A stretch of DNA of 64,000 nt, from contig CAZOZO010000008.1 in assembly GCA_964584315.1 (NCBI GenBank), positions 1-64,000 on the forward strand, given 5' to 3'. Every line of letters starts with the position of its first letter. Positions within the stretch are counted from its first letter, which is position 1. The stretch comes from CAXXOK01 sp964584315 (GTDB lineage Bacteria > Bacillota > Clostridia > Christensenellales > Aristaeellaceae). Positions 51,735 through 59,516 of the stretch are shown in pieces. A program made the translations under genes and the position numbers. The notes beneath the pieces are model-generated. The model did not search any database, had not been told where the DNA came from, and saw only the letters and a program-made list of their open reading frames with translations.

Positions 51735-53033
51735 CTACTGATCCAAATCCCCTGCCGCACCGGCTGCGACGATGCGCTCCATGGCAGAAAGGCGCGCGGC
51801 GCTCTTCTGGCGGTCACTCTCCATCTGGCGCTTCATGGTGTTCATGTTGCTGCTCAGCGGCCCGATGCGGTAGCTGAACATCACGTTGCTGTTGGGGAAC
51901 TTCTGGTAGAAGAAACGCTTGATGCGCTCCATGACCATGCGGCCGCTGTCCATGTTGACGGTAGGCAGCAGCAGCGCGTACTGCGACGGGCTAAAGTGCG
52001 TGATGGTATCGCCCTTGCGCAGGTGGGCCTTGAGCACCTCGCTCAGGCCCTTCATGATATCGTCCAGCTTGAGGGGGGCGAGGGGTTCGCCGTCCATGCT
52101 GGTGATCATGATCATCGCGATGTACATGCTGGAGCCAAGGCGCTCGAGGTTTCGCATCTGCATGTTGTATATCTCGCGGAACACCGCGTACTCGCACTCG
52201 AACGCGCCGTGCACGTCGCCAAACTCCGCCAGCTCGTCGCGGATGGTATCGATGTTCATATCCAGCGTGTCGCCCGCCTGAATGATCTGCTTGTAAAACT
52301 CCTGAATACCCTCCGGGGGTTTTACACCCAGGTAGCGAAAGTGCATGTTGGTCACGTGCTTGTACTGCATCAGGGCTTCGTTGTTGCGGCTGGTTTTCAC
52401 GAGCGCCTGCATCAGCTCCAGATGCAGCCGCTCGTCGAAGGGGTCGGTCTCCAGCGCGAAGCGGCAGTTCTGGATGATCTCCTCATACCGCTCCGCCTTT
52501 TTGAGCAGCGTCAGGTAAGCGTATACGATCTTGATGTACTGGCTGTGCAGGTTCACGCTGCGGCTGATGGCCCAATCGTCCTGGTCGTTGCCGGCCAGCA
52601 GGTCGCCGGTGTAGAGGGTGAGCACCTTCTGGTAGAGCTCGTTGGTTTCATCGGTAAGCTCCGTACGGCCCTCCAGCTTGTCCGCAAGGGCCTCGAACTC
52701 GAACATGTCCACGGTCATGTTGGGCAGCAGCTGGAAGCGATAGCCGCCGCGGCTGGCTGCGATGCAGTTGCCCAGCCCCTCGCTGCAGCTGTTCAAAATG
52801 GCGCGAAAGCGGCTGATGAGGGTCTTGAGCGCGTTTTCGGGGTTAGTGCTCTCCTCGTTGGGCCAGAGCACCTCGATGAGCTTATAATTCAAAATGACCG
52901 CATCCTCCTTGAGGATGAGGTATTGCAACAGTGACATGCCCTTTTTCGATTTTGCGATCACCTGATCGAAGCACTCGTTGTTCACAAACAAGCTGAACCC
53001 GCCGAACATGCGTATGCGAATTTGATCGGACAT
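51735..53033 (-). CDS. BTAD-type transcriptional regulator with degenerate GGDEF-like end
   Basis: 432 residues from ATG 53033 after AAGGAG. Residues 1-100: OmpR-like winged helix (IRIRMFGGFSLFVNNE; NPENALKTLISRFRAIL; ASRGGYRFQL). Residues 110-255: bacterial transcriptional activation domain of TPR-like helices (LYTGDLLAGNDQDDW; DPFDERLHLELMQALVKTSRNNEALMQYKHV). Residues about 300-405 have a GGDEF-like fold pattern (MYIAMIMITSMDG; LKAHLRKGDTITHFSPSQYALLLP) but lack the GG[D/E]EF signature, so no cyclase activity is expected. It may sense a nucleotide. Target genes unknown. Confidence 0.85.
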   Translation of the reverse strand: MSDQIRIRMFGGFSLFVNNECFDQVIAKSKKGMSLLQYLILKEDAVILNYKLIEVLWPNEESTNPENALKTLISRFRAILNSCSEGLGNCIAASRGGYRFQLLPNMTVDMFEFEALADKLEGRTELTDETNELYQKVLTLYTGDLLAGNDQDDWAISRSVNLHSQYIKIVYAYLTLLKKAERYEEIIQNCRFALETDPFDERLHLELMQALVKTSRNNEALMQYKHVTNMHFRYLGVKPPEGIQEFYKQIIQAGDTLDMNIDTIRDELAEFGDVHGAFECEYAVFREIYNMQMRNLERLGSSMYIAMIMITSMDGEPLAPLKLDDIMKGLSEVLKAHLRKGDTITHFSPSQYALLLPTVNMDSGRMVMERIKRFFYQKFPNSNVMFSYRIGPLSSNMNTMKRQMESDRQKSAARLSAMERIVAAGAAGDLDQ

Positions 53034-53261
53034 AAGCACTCCTTGTTTACAGCCGCGCGCGGCGGCGTTGGTTACATGCAGAATCAGTATAACAACTCTT
53101 TTACAAAAGTTCAAGTGCGCGCTTTGGAAATCGAAACATATTCTTACAAAACGAGCGACAGCACCGTGCGCGCGGTCCTGACAGGCAAAAAACAGTGGCA
53201 TTTTCAGTGGCGATGAAGTATACTATTTTATGGGAATCGATACCTAAGGAGGTGCAGGCGT

Positions 53262-53453
53262 ATGCAACAGCCCAACCCGAACGGCTATCCGCAGCAGGAT
53301 CAAAGGCAGTTCGCGCCCCCGCGCGAGAAGCGGCACGGCCGTGCGGCGCGCATCGTGCGCGGCTATCTGATGATCGCGGGAGGGGTCGCCACGGTGGTGG
53401 GCCTCACGCTGCTCATCGTGAGCCTGTTTGTGAAAATACAGGACTGGCTGTGA
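53262..53453 (+). CDS. small single-pass membrane protein
   Basis: 63 residues, ATG after AAGGAGG. Pro/Gln-rich cytoplasmic head (NPNGYPQQDQRQFAPPREKRHG), then one membrane segment (MIAGGVATVVGLTLLIVSLFV). Its head resembles that of the next gene (NGYPQNAP..PPRKRRHG), 22 bases downstream, suggesting the pair arose by duplication or works together. Unknown role. Confidence 0.75.
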   Translation: MQQPNPNGYPQQDQRQFAPPREKRHGRAARIVRGYLMIAGGVATVVGLTLLIVSLFVKIQDWL

Positions 53454-53481
53454 CCCTCAGGCGACAGGAGGTTACGTGCAC

Positions 53482-54198
53482 ATGAACGGCTATCCCCAAA
53501 ACGCACCGGCGGACACGCAACCGCCCCGCAAGCGCAGGCACGGGCTCAGGCGTTTTTTTCGCCTGCTGACGCTCTTGATCGTCTGTCTGGCTATCGGCTT
53601 CGTGGCCGTGCGTTTCGGCCCCAATTTATACCACAGGCTCTTTGGGAATGGCAACACCACATGGATCAGTGAGCGATTTGGCGAGGAGCTGAAGGCGCAA
53701 AACGAGATGGTGGTGTTCGAGGCCACCCTGACCGGGCAGGACACCGCCCAGAAGGACGCATGGCTGATCGGCAAGGTGCAGGAGGTGCTGGTGCCCTACA
53801 GCTTCAGCATCAGCTTTGTGGTGGATTTGAGCCGTGCCAGCGTGACCGTGAGCGACGCGGGCGACGCGATCATCGTGCGGCTGCCCTCGCCCACGGCCAA
53901 ATACCCCAAGCTGACCGTGGATGAGACCAACATGAAGAAGTATGACCTGCTTTACCCGCTGACCCCCGAACGCTATGCCGAGATCAAGACCGAGATTGAG
54001 AACAAGCTGATCGCCGAATGCACTGCCAAGCAGGAGTATCTGGATGCGGCTTGGGACAGCGCGGTCAAGAATATGGAAGCCCTGTTCAAGAGCATCGCCG
54101 AGCGCAGCGCGCAGGGCGTGACCTGCGAGATACAAGTGATGCGCGACGACCGCCTCTCCGCACCGGACACGGCGGAGACGGCCGCACCGGCGGCGTAA
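53482..54198 (+). CDS. membrane-anchored DUF4230 protein
   Basis: 238 residues from ATG 53482 (AGGAGG 10 bases upstream; a GTG at 53476 is also possible). Arg-rich cytoplasmic start, one membrane segment (LLTLLIVCLAIGFVAVRFG, about 30-48), then an outer alpha/beta domain fitting DUF4230: EELKAQNEMVVFEATLTGQD, VPYSFSISFVVDLSRASVTV, AIIVRLPSPTAKYPKLTVDE. Function of the family is unknown. The tail is Ala/Pro/Asp-rich. Confidence 0.82.
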   Translation: MNGYPQNAPADTQPPRKRRHGLRRFFRLLTLLIVCLAIGFVAVRFGPNLYHRLFGNGNTTWISERFGEELKAQNEMVVFEATLTGQDTAQKDAWLIGKVQEVLVPYSFSISFVVDLSRASVTVSDAGDAIIVRLPSPTAKYPKLTVDETNMKKYDLLYPLTPERYAEIKTEIENKLIAECTAKQEYLDAAWDSAVKNMEALFKSIAERSAQGVTCEIQVMRDDRLSAPDTAETAAPAA

Positions 54199-54219
54199 AA
54201 CGGCGCTGTCCGCGCCTTT

Positions 54220-54375
54220 GGCATCGCAGGCAAGTGTGCGGCCGGTGGCCGCTTCGCCGAAGGTGAAAACAAGCCGGAGATGGCCTGTTTGACAAGCGTG
54301 GGGCGCGACGGCGCCCTGCGCGCCGATCAAACAGGCTGGACAAGGGGATTGAGATCCCCTTCCCAACCATCCCCT
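54220..54375 (+). repeat. dispersed structured repeat, copy A
   Basis: About 150 bp sharing long stretches with 61193-61345, such as CGGAGATGGCC, TTTGACAAGC and GCGCCGATCAAAC. Stem 1: GCCTGTTTGA (54283-54292) with TCAAACAGGC (54327-54336), enclosing GGGCGC/GCGCCC. Stem 2: AAGGGGAT/ATCCCCTT (54342-54361). Stem 1 differs from copy B by a paired change. The 54199-54599 gap otherwise holds two hairpins. Confidence 0.8.
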
Positions 54376-54416
54376 TGGGGGGTGTGGCAGGCTGGTGTCT
54401 GAGAGTATTGTATTGC

Positions 54417-54443
54417 AAAAGCTCGTGCGATCGCGCGAGCTTC
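54417..54443 (-). terminator. hairpin downstream of alcohol dehydrogenase
   Basis: AAGCTCGCGCGA/TCGTGCGAGCTT stem with T tract (TTTTGC) on the minus strand. Confidence 0.6.
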
Positions 54444-54559
54444 TGTCATTTCTGTTCTTGAACGCAACGCGACATCCTGACTGCATGATTTGCGGAGTTT
54501 GTCTGAAGGTACAGGCAGCCGTGCGGATTTTCGCTGTGAGGTGCTCGTTTGCCACGCGC

Positions 54560-54587
54560 AAGGCCCGCGCCGGACAGCGCGGGCCTT
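54560..54587. terminator. 11 bp hairpin directly after alcohol dehydrogenase gene
   Basis: Perfect AAGGCCCGCGC/GCGCGGGCCTT with 6-base loop, 12 bases past the stop at 54600; no T tract. Confidence 0.6.
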
Positions 54588-54599
54588 GCGGGGATGCGA

Positions 54600-55769
54600 T
54601 CATTTGGCGAGGGTGTAGATATCGATAAAATCCTGCCGGTAGAGCTTGATATACTCGCCGACGGCGCTCTGCTCGGTGGGCAGGGCGCGGGCGGCGAGGG
54701 CTGCGAAATCGGCATTTTCCAGCCCCACGTCGGACAGGCGGGTGGGCATGCCCAGCGATACGTTGAAGGCCTCCAGGCGGCGGATGCCCTCCAGCGCCAC
54801 GGCGGTCTCGTCGCCAAAGGATGCGGGCACATCGAAGATATCGGTGGCGAACTGCGCAAGCTTCGCGGGGTACTGCTTGAGGGCGTGCTTCATCCATGCG
54901 GGGAACACGATGGCAAGACCAGCGCCGTGCGCGATGTCAAAGCTTGCGCTCAGCTCGTGCTCCAGCTTGTGGCTGCCCCAGTCGCCGATGCGGCCCGTTT
55001 GCAAAAGCGTGTTGTGGGCCAGTGTGCCCGTCCACATTATTTCGGCGCGTGCGTCGTAATCATCGGGCTTTGCCATCACGATGGGGGCGTTGCGCAGGAT
55101 GGTCTTCATGCCTGCGGCAATCAGGCGGTCGGTCAACTCCACGTGTTCCACGCGGGTGAAGTAGCGTTCCATCATGTGCGCCATGATATCCACGCAGCCG
55201 CTGGCCGTCTGGTACGGCGGCAGGGAGAACGACCACTCCGGGTTGAGGATGGAGAAGGTGGGCACGTGGGTCACGGAGTTATAACCGCGCTTGAGCATCC
55301 CATCCTCGTTGGTGATCACGCAAGAGTAGCTCATTTCGCTGCCCGCGGAGGGGATGGTCAAAATGGTGCCCAGCGGTAAAGCCGTTTTGGGCGTTGCCCT
55401 GCCCGCGTAAAAATCCCACACGTCGCCTTCGTAGGGCACGCCGTTGACGATGGCCTTGGCCGTATCGATGGCGCTGCCGCCGCCCAGCGCCAGCACCAGC
55501 CCAATGCCCTCACGGCGACAGATGGCGATGCCCTCGCGCACAGGCCCAAGGCGGGGGTTGGGCACGATGCCGCCCAGTTCCCACACACGGATGCCGTTCC
55601 CGGTAAGGATGGCCATAACCTGGTCGAACAGGCCGATGCGCTTGACGCTGCCGCCGCCATAGACCAGCAGGGCCTTGTCGCCATGGCGGCGGGCTTCCTC
55701 GCCGAGGTGGCTCAGTGCATTGCGGCCGAAGATGATTTTCGCAGGGTTGTGGAACACAAAATCGATCAT
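54600..55769 (-). CDS. iron-containing alcohol dehydrogenase (YqhD/BdhA type)
   Basis: 389 residues, normal length. NAD(P)H-dependent reduction of aldehydes to alcohols. Motifs: LLVYGGGSVKRIGLFD, LALGGGSAIDTAKAI (nucleotide), TIPSAGSEMS, and metal ligands in SGCVDIMAHMMERYF, HKLEHELSASFDIAHGAGLAIVFPAWM. The GGGS and WGSHKLEHELSA pattern places it with NADPH-using butanol/YqhD enzymes. Start ATG; likely role in fermentation or aldehyde detoxification. Confidence 0.92.
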   Translation of the reverse strand: MIDFVFHNPAKIIFGRNALSHLGEEARRHGDKALLVYGGGSVKRIGLFDQVMAILTGNGIRVWELGGIVPNPRLGPVREGIAICRREGIGLVLALGGGSAIDTAKAIVNGVPYEGDVWDFYAGRATPKTALPLGTILTIPSAGSEMSYSCVITNEDGMLKRGYNSVTHVPTFSILNPEWSFSLPPYQTASGCVDIMAHMMERYFTRVEHVELTDRLIAAGMKTILRNAPIVMAKPDDYDARAEIMWTGTLAHNTLLQTGRIGDWGSHKLEHELSASFDIAHGAGLAIVFPAWMKHALKQYPAKLAQFATDIFDVPASFGDETAVALEGIRRLEAFNVSLGMPTRLSDVGLENADFAALAARALPTEQSAVGEYIKLYRQDFIDIYTLAK

Positions 55770-55919
55770 GGAGACACTCCTTTGCTAAAACGGGAATAGG
55801 CACGCGCCTATTATACAGGAACAGGGCGGGCGCGTAAAGGCAAAGGGGAGATACGCCCACCGGCAAACAGGGGGCGATGGGCGAATGCGACCGGAATGGC
55901 GGGGAGCCGGAGCGCGTGA

Positions 55920-55949
55920 AAGGGCGGGCCGCCGAGGCGACCCGCCCTT
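55920..55949. terminator. terminator after Usp gene
   Basis: AAGGGCGGG/CCCGCCCTT stem. GATTTTTTAG follows on the plus strand, and the A tract plus TTTC serve the minus strand. It lies 11 bases past the Usp stop. Confidence 0.7.
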
Positions 55950-55959
55950 GATTTTTTAG

Positions 55960-56346
55960 TTACGCTTCCACTTCGGTCAGGATCATCACCTGCACGCCCG
56001 GCAGCAGTTGCGAGAGCGATTCCGCGATGCCCCCCGCCTGCTCGCCCCCGCCCATGACGATCTGCCGCACGCCTTGCTGGCTGGCAAACTCCGCTATCGC
56101 GGTCAGGGGCACTTCGGCGGTCAGCACGGTCATCTGCGCACCGGCCTCGCCGCACAGGGCGTAGAGGTAATCCAGCGTCTGCGCGTCCAGCATCGCCTCA
56201 GGCCCGGCGGTATCGTCGCTCACCACCACATGCAGCACGTGCAGCGGGCAGTGCTGGCCCAGCGCCATATCCGCCCCGCGGCGGATGAGCCTTGCGCAGG
56301 CCCTTTGCAGCGTTACCAGCACCAGGATGGGGGGCTTGCCTTCCAT
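55960..56346 (-). CDS. universal-stress-protein-like domain protein
   Basis: 128 residues. Single Usp fold like the one inside KdpD sensors: ILVLVTLQRACARLIRRGADMAL, LHVLHVVVSDD, GVRQIVMGGGEQAGG. The ATP loop is altered (GGGEQ instead of GxxGH/S), so nucleotide binding is uncertain. It starts 3 bases after the preceding gene's stop, in one transcript with the OadB/OadG genes, hinting at a regulatory partner of that pump. Confidence 0.75.
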   Translation of the reverse strand: MEGKPPILVLVTLQRACARLIRRGADMALGQHCPLHVLHVVVSDDTAGPEAMLDAQTLDYLYALCGEAGAQMTVLTAEVPLTAIAEFASQQGVRQIVMGGGEQAGGIAESLSQLLPGVQVMILTEVEA

Positions 56347-56349
56347 TGC

Positions 56350-56862
56350 TCAGGTCGCCTCCCGGGCACGCTCCACGCCAGCCACCTTGCCGTCGTTGCT
56401 GTACACCCGCACCTGCTCGCCAGCGGCGAAAGGGGGCGGGCCCTTGAGCGCGTCGTAGTAGAAGAGTCGGTCGTCCTTGGGGTCGCCCGCCGTGCCGATG
56501 TTCACGGTAAAGGCGTAGAAGTCGAGCCCGTCCTTATCCTGCGGGGTCTGCTCCACACGCGATACCATGCCCGCGGCCTCGCGGCGCTGCCCATCCAGCA
56601 TGTAGCCTACATGCTTCAGGTACAGGCTTGCGGGGCGCAGCCAGGTCTCGCCGAAGAACAGCCCATACGCACCGCCCGCCACCGTGAGCAAGGCGCACCA
56701 TACCCAGCCGCTTGCGTCACGGTGCAGGCGAAACCACACGAACAGTGCCACCGCCATCAGAAACAGCAGCAGCGCAGGACCCAGCGAAAGCACGAGGCGC
56801 TTTTGGCGCTCGCTTGCCGCAGCCGCGCGGTCGGTTTCGTTGTAGAGCATGTGCTCAGTCAT
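56350..56862 (-). CDS. membrane protein with outer SH3/OB-like domain, unknown
   Basis: 170 residues from ATG 56862 (GAAGGAAAG upstream), overlapping the OadG-like stop by 8 bases. Two membrane segments (LSLGPALLLFLMAVALFVWF; GWVWCALLTVAGGAYGLFFG), then a soluble domain ending GEQVRVYSNDGKVAGVE, like NfeD/DUF3592 modules. Sits inside the sodium-pump operon; role unknown. Confidence 0.72.
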   Translation of the reverse strand: MTEHMLYNETDRAAAASERQKRLVLSLGPALLLFLMAVALFVWFRLHRDASGWVWCALLTVAGGAYGLFFGETWLRPASLYLKHVGYMLDGQRREAAGMVSRVEQTPQDKDGLDFYAFTVNIGTAGDPKDDRLFYYDALKGPPPFAAGEQVRVYSNDGKVAGVERAREAT

Positions 56863-57070
56863 TCGCGCTTTCCTTCTTGCCAAAGCCCTGCATCAGCTTG
56901 ATGGCGAAGAAGAACAGCAGCAGCACGAGGAACACGCCTACAAGGCCCATGACGGTGGTCAGCAGCCCCTTGTCGAGCGTGGAGAGCGAGGTGAGCGAAT
57001 TCTGCTTATAAACATGGGCCGCAGTCGTGGCGGCGGCGTCGGTCAGGGTAGAGAGCCAAGCGCCAAACAT
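56855..57070 (-). CDS. OadG-type small subunit of sodium pump
   Basis: 71 residues, one membrane segment (LLTTVMGLVGVFLVLLLFFFAIKLMQGF) followed by a short charged tail, the size and layout of decarboxylase gamma subunits that hold the complex together. Start ATG after AGAAAGAAGG. Lies 31 bases after the beta-subunit gene. Confidence 0.75.
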   Translation of the reverse strand: MFGAWLSTLTDAAATTAAHVYKQNSLTSLSTLDKGLLTTVMGLVGVFLVLLLFFFAIKLMQGFGKKESAND

Positions 57071-57101
57071 AAGCTACCTTCTTTCTAACGTCTAGGTTCG
57101 A

Positions 57102-58331
57102 TTACCAGCCGATCACCATGCCGACCAGCGTGATCACCAGACCGCCCGCAACGATGGAACCGAGCTGGCCGGACACGTTCGCGCTGATGGACTGCATGAG
57201 GATGAAGTTGTAGGGGTCGTCCGCCTTGGCCATCTTCTGCACGACGCGCGCGCTCATGGGGAACGCGCTGATGCCGGCCGCGCCGATCATGGGGTTGATC
57301 TTGTTCTTGCGGAAGAGGTTGAGGAACTTGGCAAACAGCACGCCGCCCGCGGTGTCAAACACAAAGGCGAACAGGCCCAGGCCCATGATCAGCAGCGTAT
57401 CCCAGCGCAGGAAGTTGGCGGCGACCATCGTGGAGCCGATCGCCAGACCCAGCATCATGGTGACGAGGTTTGCCAGCTCGTTCTGCGCGGTTTTGCTCAG
57501 GCGTTCAAGCACGCCGCACTCGCGCAGCAGGTTGCCAAACATCAGGCTGCCTACCAGCGGCACGCTCATGGGCACGATGATGCCCGCCAGCGTCGTAACC
57601 ACGATGGGGAACAGAATCAGCGCTACGCGCGGGGCGCGCTGCGCGCTGTAGGTCATGTGAATCATGCGCTCCTTCTTGGTGGTGAGCGCCTTGATGACCG
57701 GCGGCTGGATGACGGGCACCAGCGACATGTAGCTGTACGCCGCCACCGAGATGGGGGCCATGTACTTCTGAAGCTCGAAATGGTTGGCCACATACAGCGT
57801 GGTAGGCCCGTCCGCCGCGCCGATGATGCCGATGGCCGAGGCCAGCCGCATGATCTCGCTGTGCTTGAGGGTGGGGTCGGTAATGGCCGCTACGTCCGGC
57901 AGCACGAGGGGGATCAGGAACATCGCGGCAAGGAACGTGGCAAAGATGCCGAACTGCGCCGCCGCGCCGAAGAAGATCATCGAGGGGTCTTTCATCAGCG
58001 GGGAGAAGTCGATCATCGCGCCCACGGCAATGAAGATGAGGATGGGGAAGAGTTCATTCTGGATACCGGCGTTAAAGAGCACGGTCAGAAAGCCTTCCTT
58101 GCCCAGCACGCTGGCTGCCGCGCCGCCGACCTGGTCGAAGACCGGGGGCAGGTTGGCCAGAATGGCGCCAAAGCCGATGGGCAGGAGAAGGGCGGGTTCG
58201 TAATCCTTGCTGATTGCCAGATAGATGAGCACGCCGGAAATGATGATCATGATGAGTGTCTTGAGGCCTTCCAGCGTGCCCATATAGACCACACCGGAAA
58301 ATAGCTCCTTGAGCAGAGCCGTCACGTCCAC
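57102..58331 (-). CDS. sodium-pumping decarboxylase beta subunit (OadB/GcdB/MmdB)
   Basis: 409 residues, about nine to eleven membrane segments. Conserved: LLPIGFGAILANLPP, the sodium-site loops IGIIGAADGPTTLYVANHF and SVAAYSYMSLVPVIQPP, and NPMIGAAGISAFPMSARVV. Couples decarboxylation of a biotin-bound carboxylate (oxaloacetate, glutaconyl-CoA or methylmalonyl-CoA) to sodium export. No carboxyltransferase or biotin carrier gene is within the window, so the acid cannot be named. Confidence 0.92.
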   Translation of the reverse strand: MDVTALLKELFSGVVYMGTLEGLKTLIMIIISGVLIYLAISKDYEPALLLPIGFGAILANLPPVFDQVGGAAASVLGKEGFLTVLFNAGIQNELFPILIFIAVGAMIDFSPLMKDPSMIFFGAAAQFGIFATFLAAMFLIPLVLPDVAAITDPTLKHSEIMRLASAIGIIGAADGPTTLYVANHFELQKYMAPISVAAYSYMSLVPVIQPPVIKALTTKKERMIHMTYSAQRAPRVALILFPIVVTTLAGIIVPMSVPLVGSLMFGNLLRECGVLERLSKTAQNELANLVTMMLGLAIGSTMVAANFLRWDTLLIMGLGLFAFVFDTAGGVLFAKFLNLFRKNKINPMIGAAGISAFPMSARVVQKMAKADDPYNFILMQSISANVSGQLGSIVAGGLVITLVGMVIGW

Positions 58332-58380
58332 GAGTGTTCCCCCTTACATGGTTTGTGGATTTCTGTCGTGCATTATACCA

Positions 58381-58902
58381 TTAGTGCCCTGCCCTGTCAA
58401 AGCGTTTGGAGGAGGTAAGCAGCTTCTCGCGAACGGAAAAATGATCGCCAAACAGCGAGGCGCGGCACACCTCCTGATATCCCGCGGAGGCAAACAGCGC
58501 AATGCCCGCGGTGTTGCGCACGTCGCACAGGATGTGCAGGCCGCCCGCGCCAAGGCGCCTTGCCTGCGCTTCGGCGAGCCCTAGCAGCGCACCGCCAAGG
58601 CCCTTCCGCCACAGCGCGGGCTCGATGCAGATGCGCGTGAGCATGACCGCAGGCCCGCAGGGCTCGAAGGGATAGCCCTGCTTTTCGATGATGTCCGCGG
58701 GCGGCAGTGACACGCTGCCCACCACGCGCCCATCCTGCCGGAAGGCATACAGCCAGCCGTGTGCAAGGTCGTCGGCCATGTCGGCGGGGGTGGGGTAGGC
58801 ATCCTCCCAGCAGGTATCGGGGTGCTGGGCGCAGGCGTGCCACACGGCCCATATCGCCTCGCGGCTCTCCTCGGTAGCAAGGGCAAGCGTCAGGTTCTCC
58901 AT
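58381..58902 (-). CDS. GNAT-family N-acetyltransferase
   Basis: 173 residues from ATG 58902 after AAAGGAGG. Complete GNAT fold: VVGSVSLPPAD, VMLTRICIEPALWRKGLGGALLGLAEAQAR with the acetyl-CoA loop RKGLGG, and LHILCDVRNTAGIALFASAGYQEV. Substrate unknown. It is 117 bases after the thioesterase; the gap shows nothing else. Confidence 0.88.
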   Translation of the reverse strand: MENLTLALATEESREAIWAVWHACAQHPDTCWEDAYPTPADMADDLAHGWLYAFRQDGRVVGSVSLPPADIIEKQGYPFEPCGPAVMLTRICIEPALWRKGLGGALLGLAEAQARRLGAGGLHILCDVRNTAGIALFASAGYQEVCRASLFGDHFSVREKLLTSSKRFDRAGH

Positions 58903-59018
58903 GGCGTGACCTCCTTTGCCGGTATCGGCAGCCGTGCAAGCGCGTGCGTATCGGCGGCTGTGCTGCTGGTGGTTCACATGGGGCTTTGTTCTTTTGCTGT
59001 CTTTTTCATCGCGGGCAG

Positions 59019-59516
59019 TCACATGGGCGCGCGGCGGCTGGCTTCCCTGCGCGCCTGCCCGATGTGGTACTCGGCGCGCTCCTCGTCGGTCGTGAGCGTC
59101 AGCGCGGGCACAGGCGCGGGCTGTTTGTCCGCGCCGAGTGCCACCATGGTCACATAGGCGCGGTTCACATGCTTGCGGGTTACGCTGTGGCACTCGGAAT
59201 CCTCCACATGGGTATCTACGCACACCAGCATGCTGGTGCGGCCCACATACACCAGTCGCCCCGTGAGCACCACGATATCGTTGAGCTTGGCGGGGGCCAA
59301 AAACTCCAGCCGGTCGATGGCGGCGGTGATCACCTCGCAGCCGGAGTGACGGCGCGCCACCACAGCGGCCACGATGTCCACCCACTCCATCAGCCGGCCG
59401 CCAAACAGGCGGAAGCTCTGGTTGCAATCTACGGGCATCACGATATGCACCTGCTCCGCGCGGCTGTAGGGTACTGTGCGGCTGAGCGTCTGAGGCGCGG
59501 GGCAAGGGTCAGGCAT
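59019..59516 (-). CDS. acyl-CoA thioesterase (hotdog fold, YciA/BFIT type)
   Basis: 165 residues from ATG 59516 with GAGAGGG upstream, overlapping the previous stop by 8 bases. Hydrolyses acyl-CoA to free acid. Hotdog signature: FRLFGGRLMEWVDIVAAVVARRHSG, where the Asp is catalytic, then LEFLAPAKLNDIVVLTGRLVYVGRTSMLV and VTMVALGADKQP. Complete. Confidence 0.88.
   Translation of the reverse strand: MPDPCPAPQTLSRTVPYSRAEQVHIVMPVDCNQSFRLFGGRLMEWVDIVAAVVARRHSGCEVITAAIDRLEFLAPAKLNDIVVLTGRLVYVGRTSMLVCVDTHVEDSECHSVTRKHVNRAYVTMVALGADKQPAPVPALTLTTDEERAEYHIGQARREASRRAPM

Noticed and set aside
51246..52934. 562-residue open frame on the plus strand
   Set aside because: Runs antisense through trxA and the BTAD regulator, both well supported; shadow of GC-rich codons.
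53262..54198. Small protein plus DUF4230 gene as toxin-antitoxin pair
   Set aside because: Both have membrane segments and similar heads, no toxin fold, and typical envelope-protein composition.
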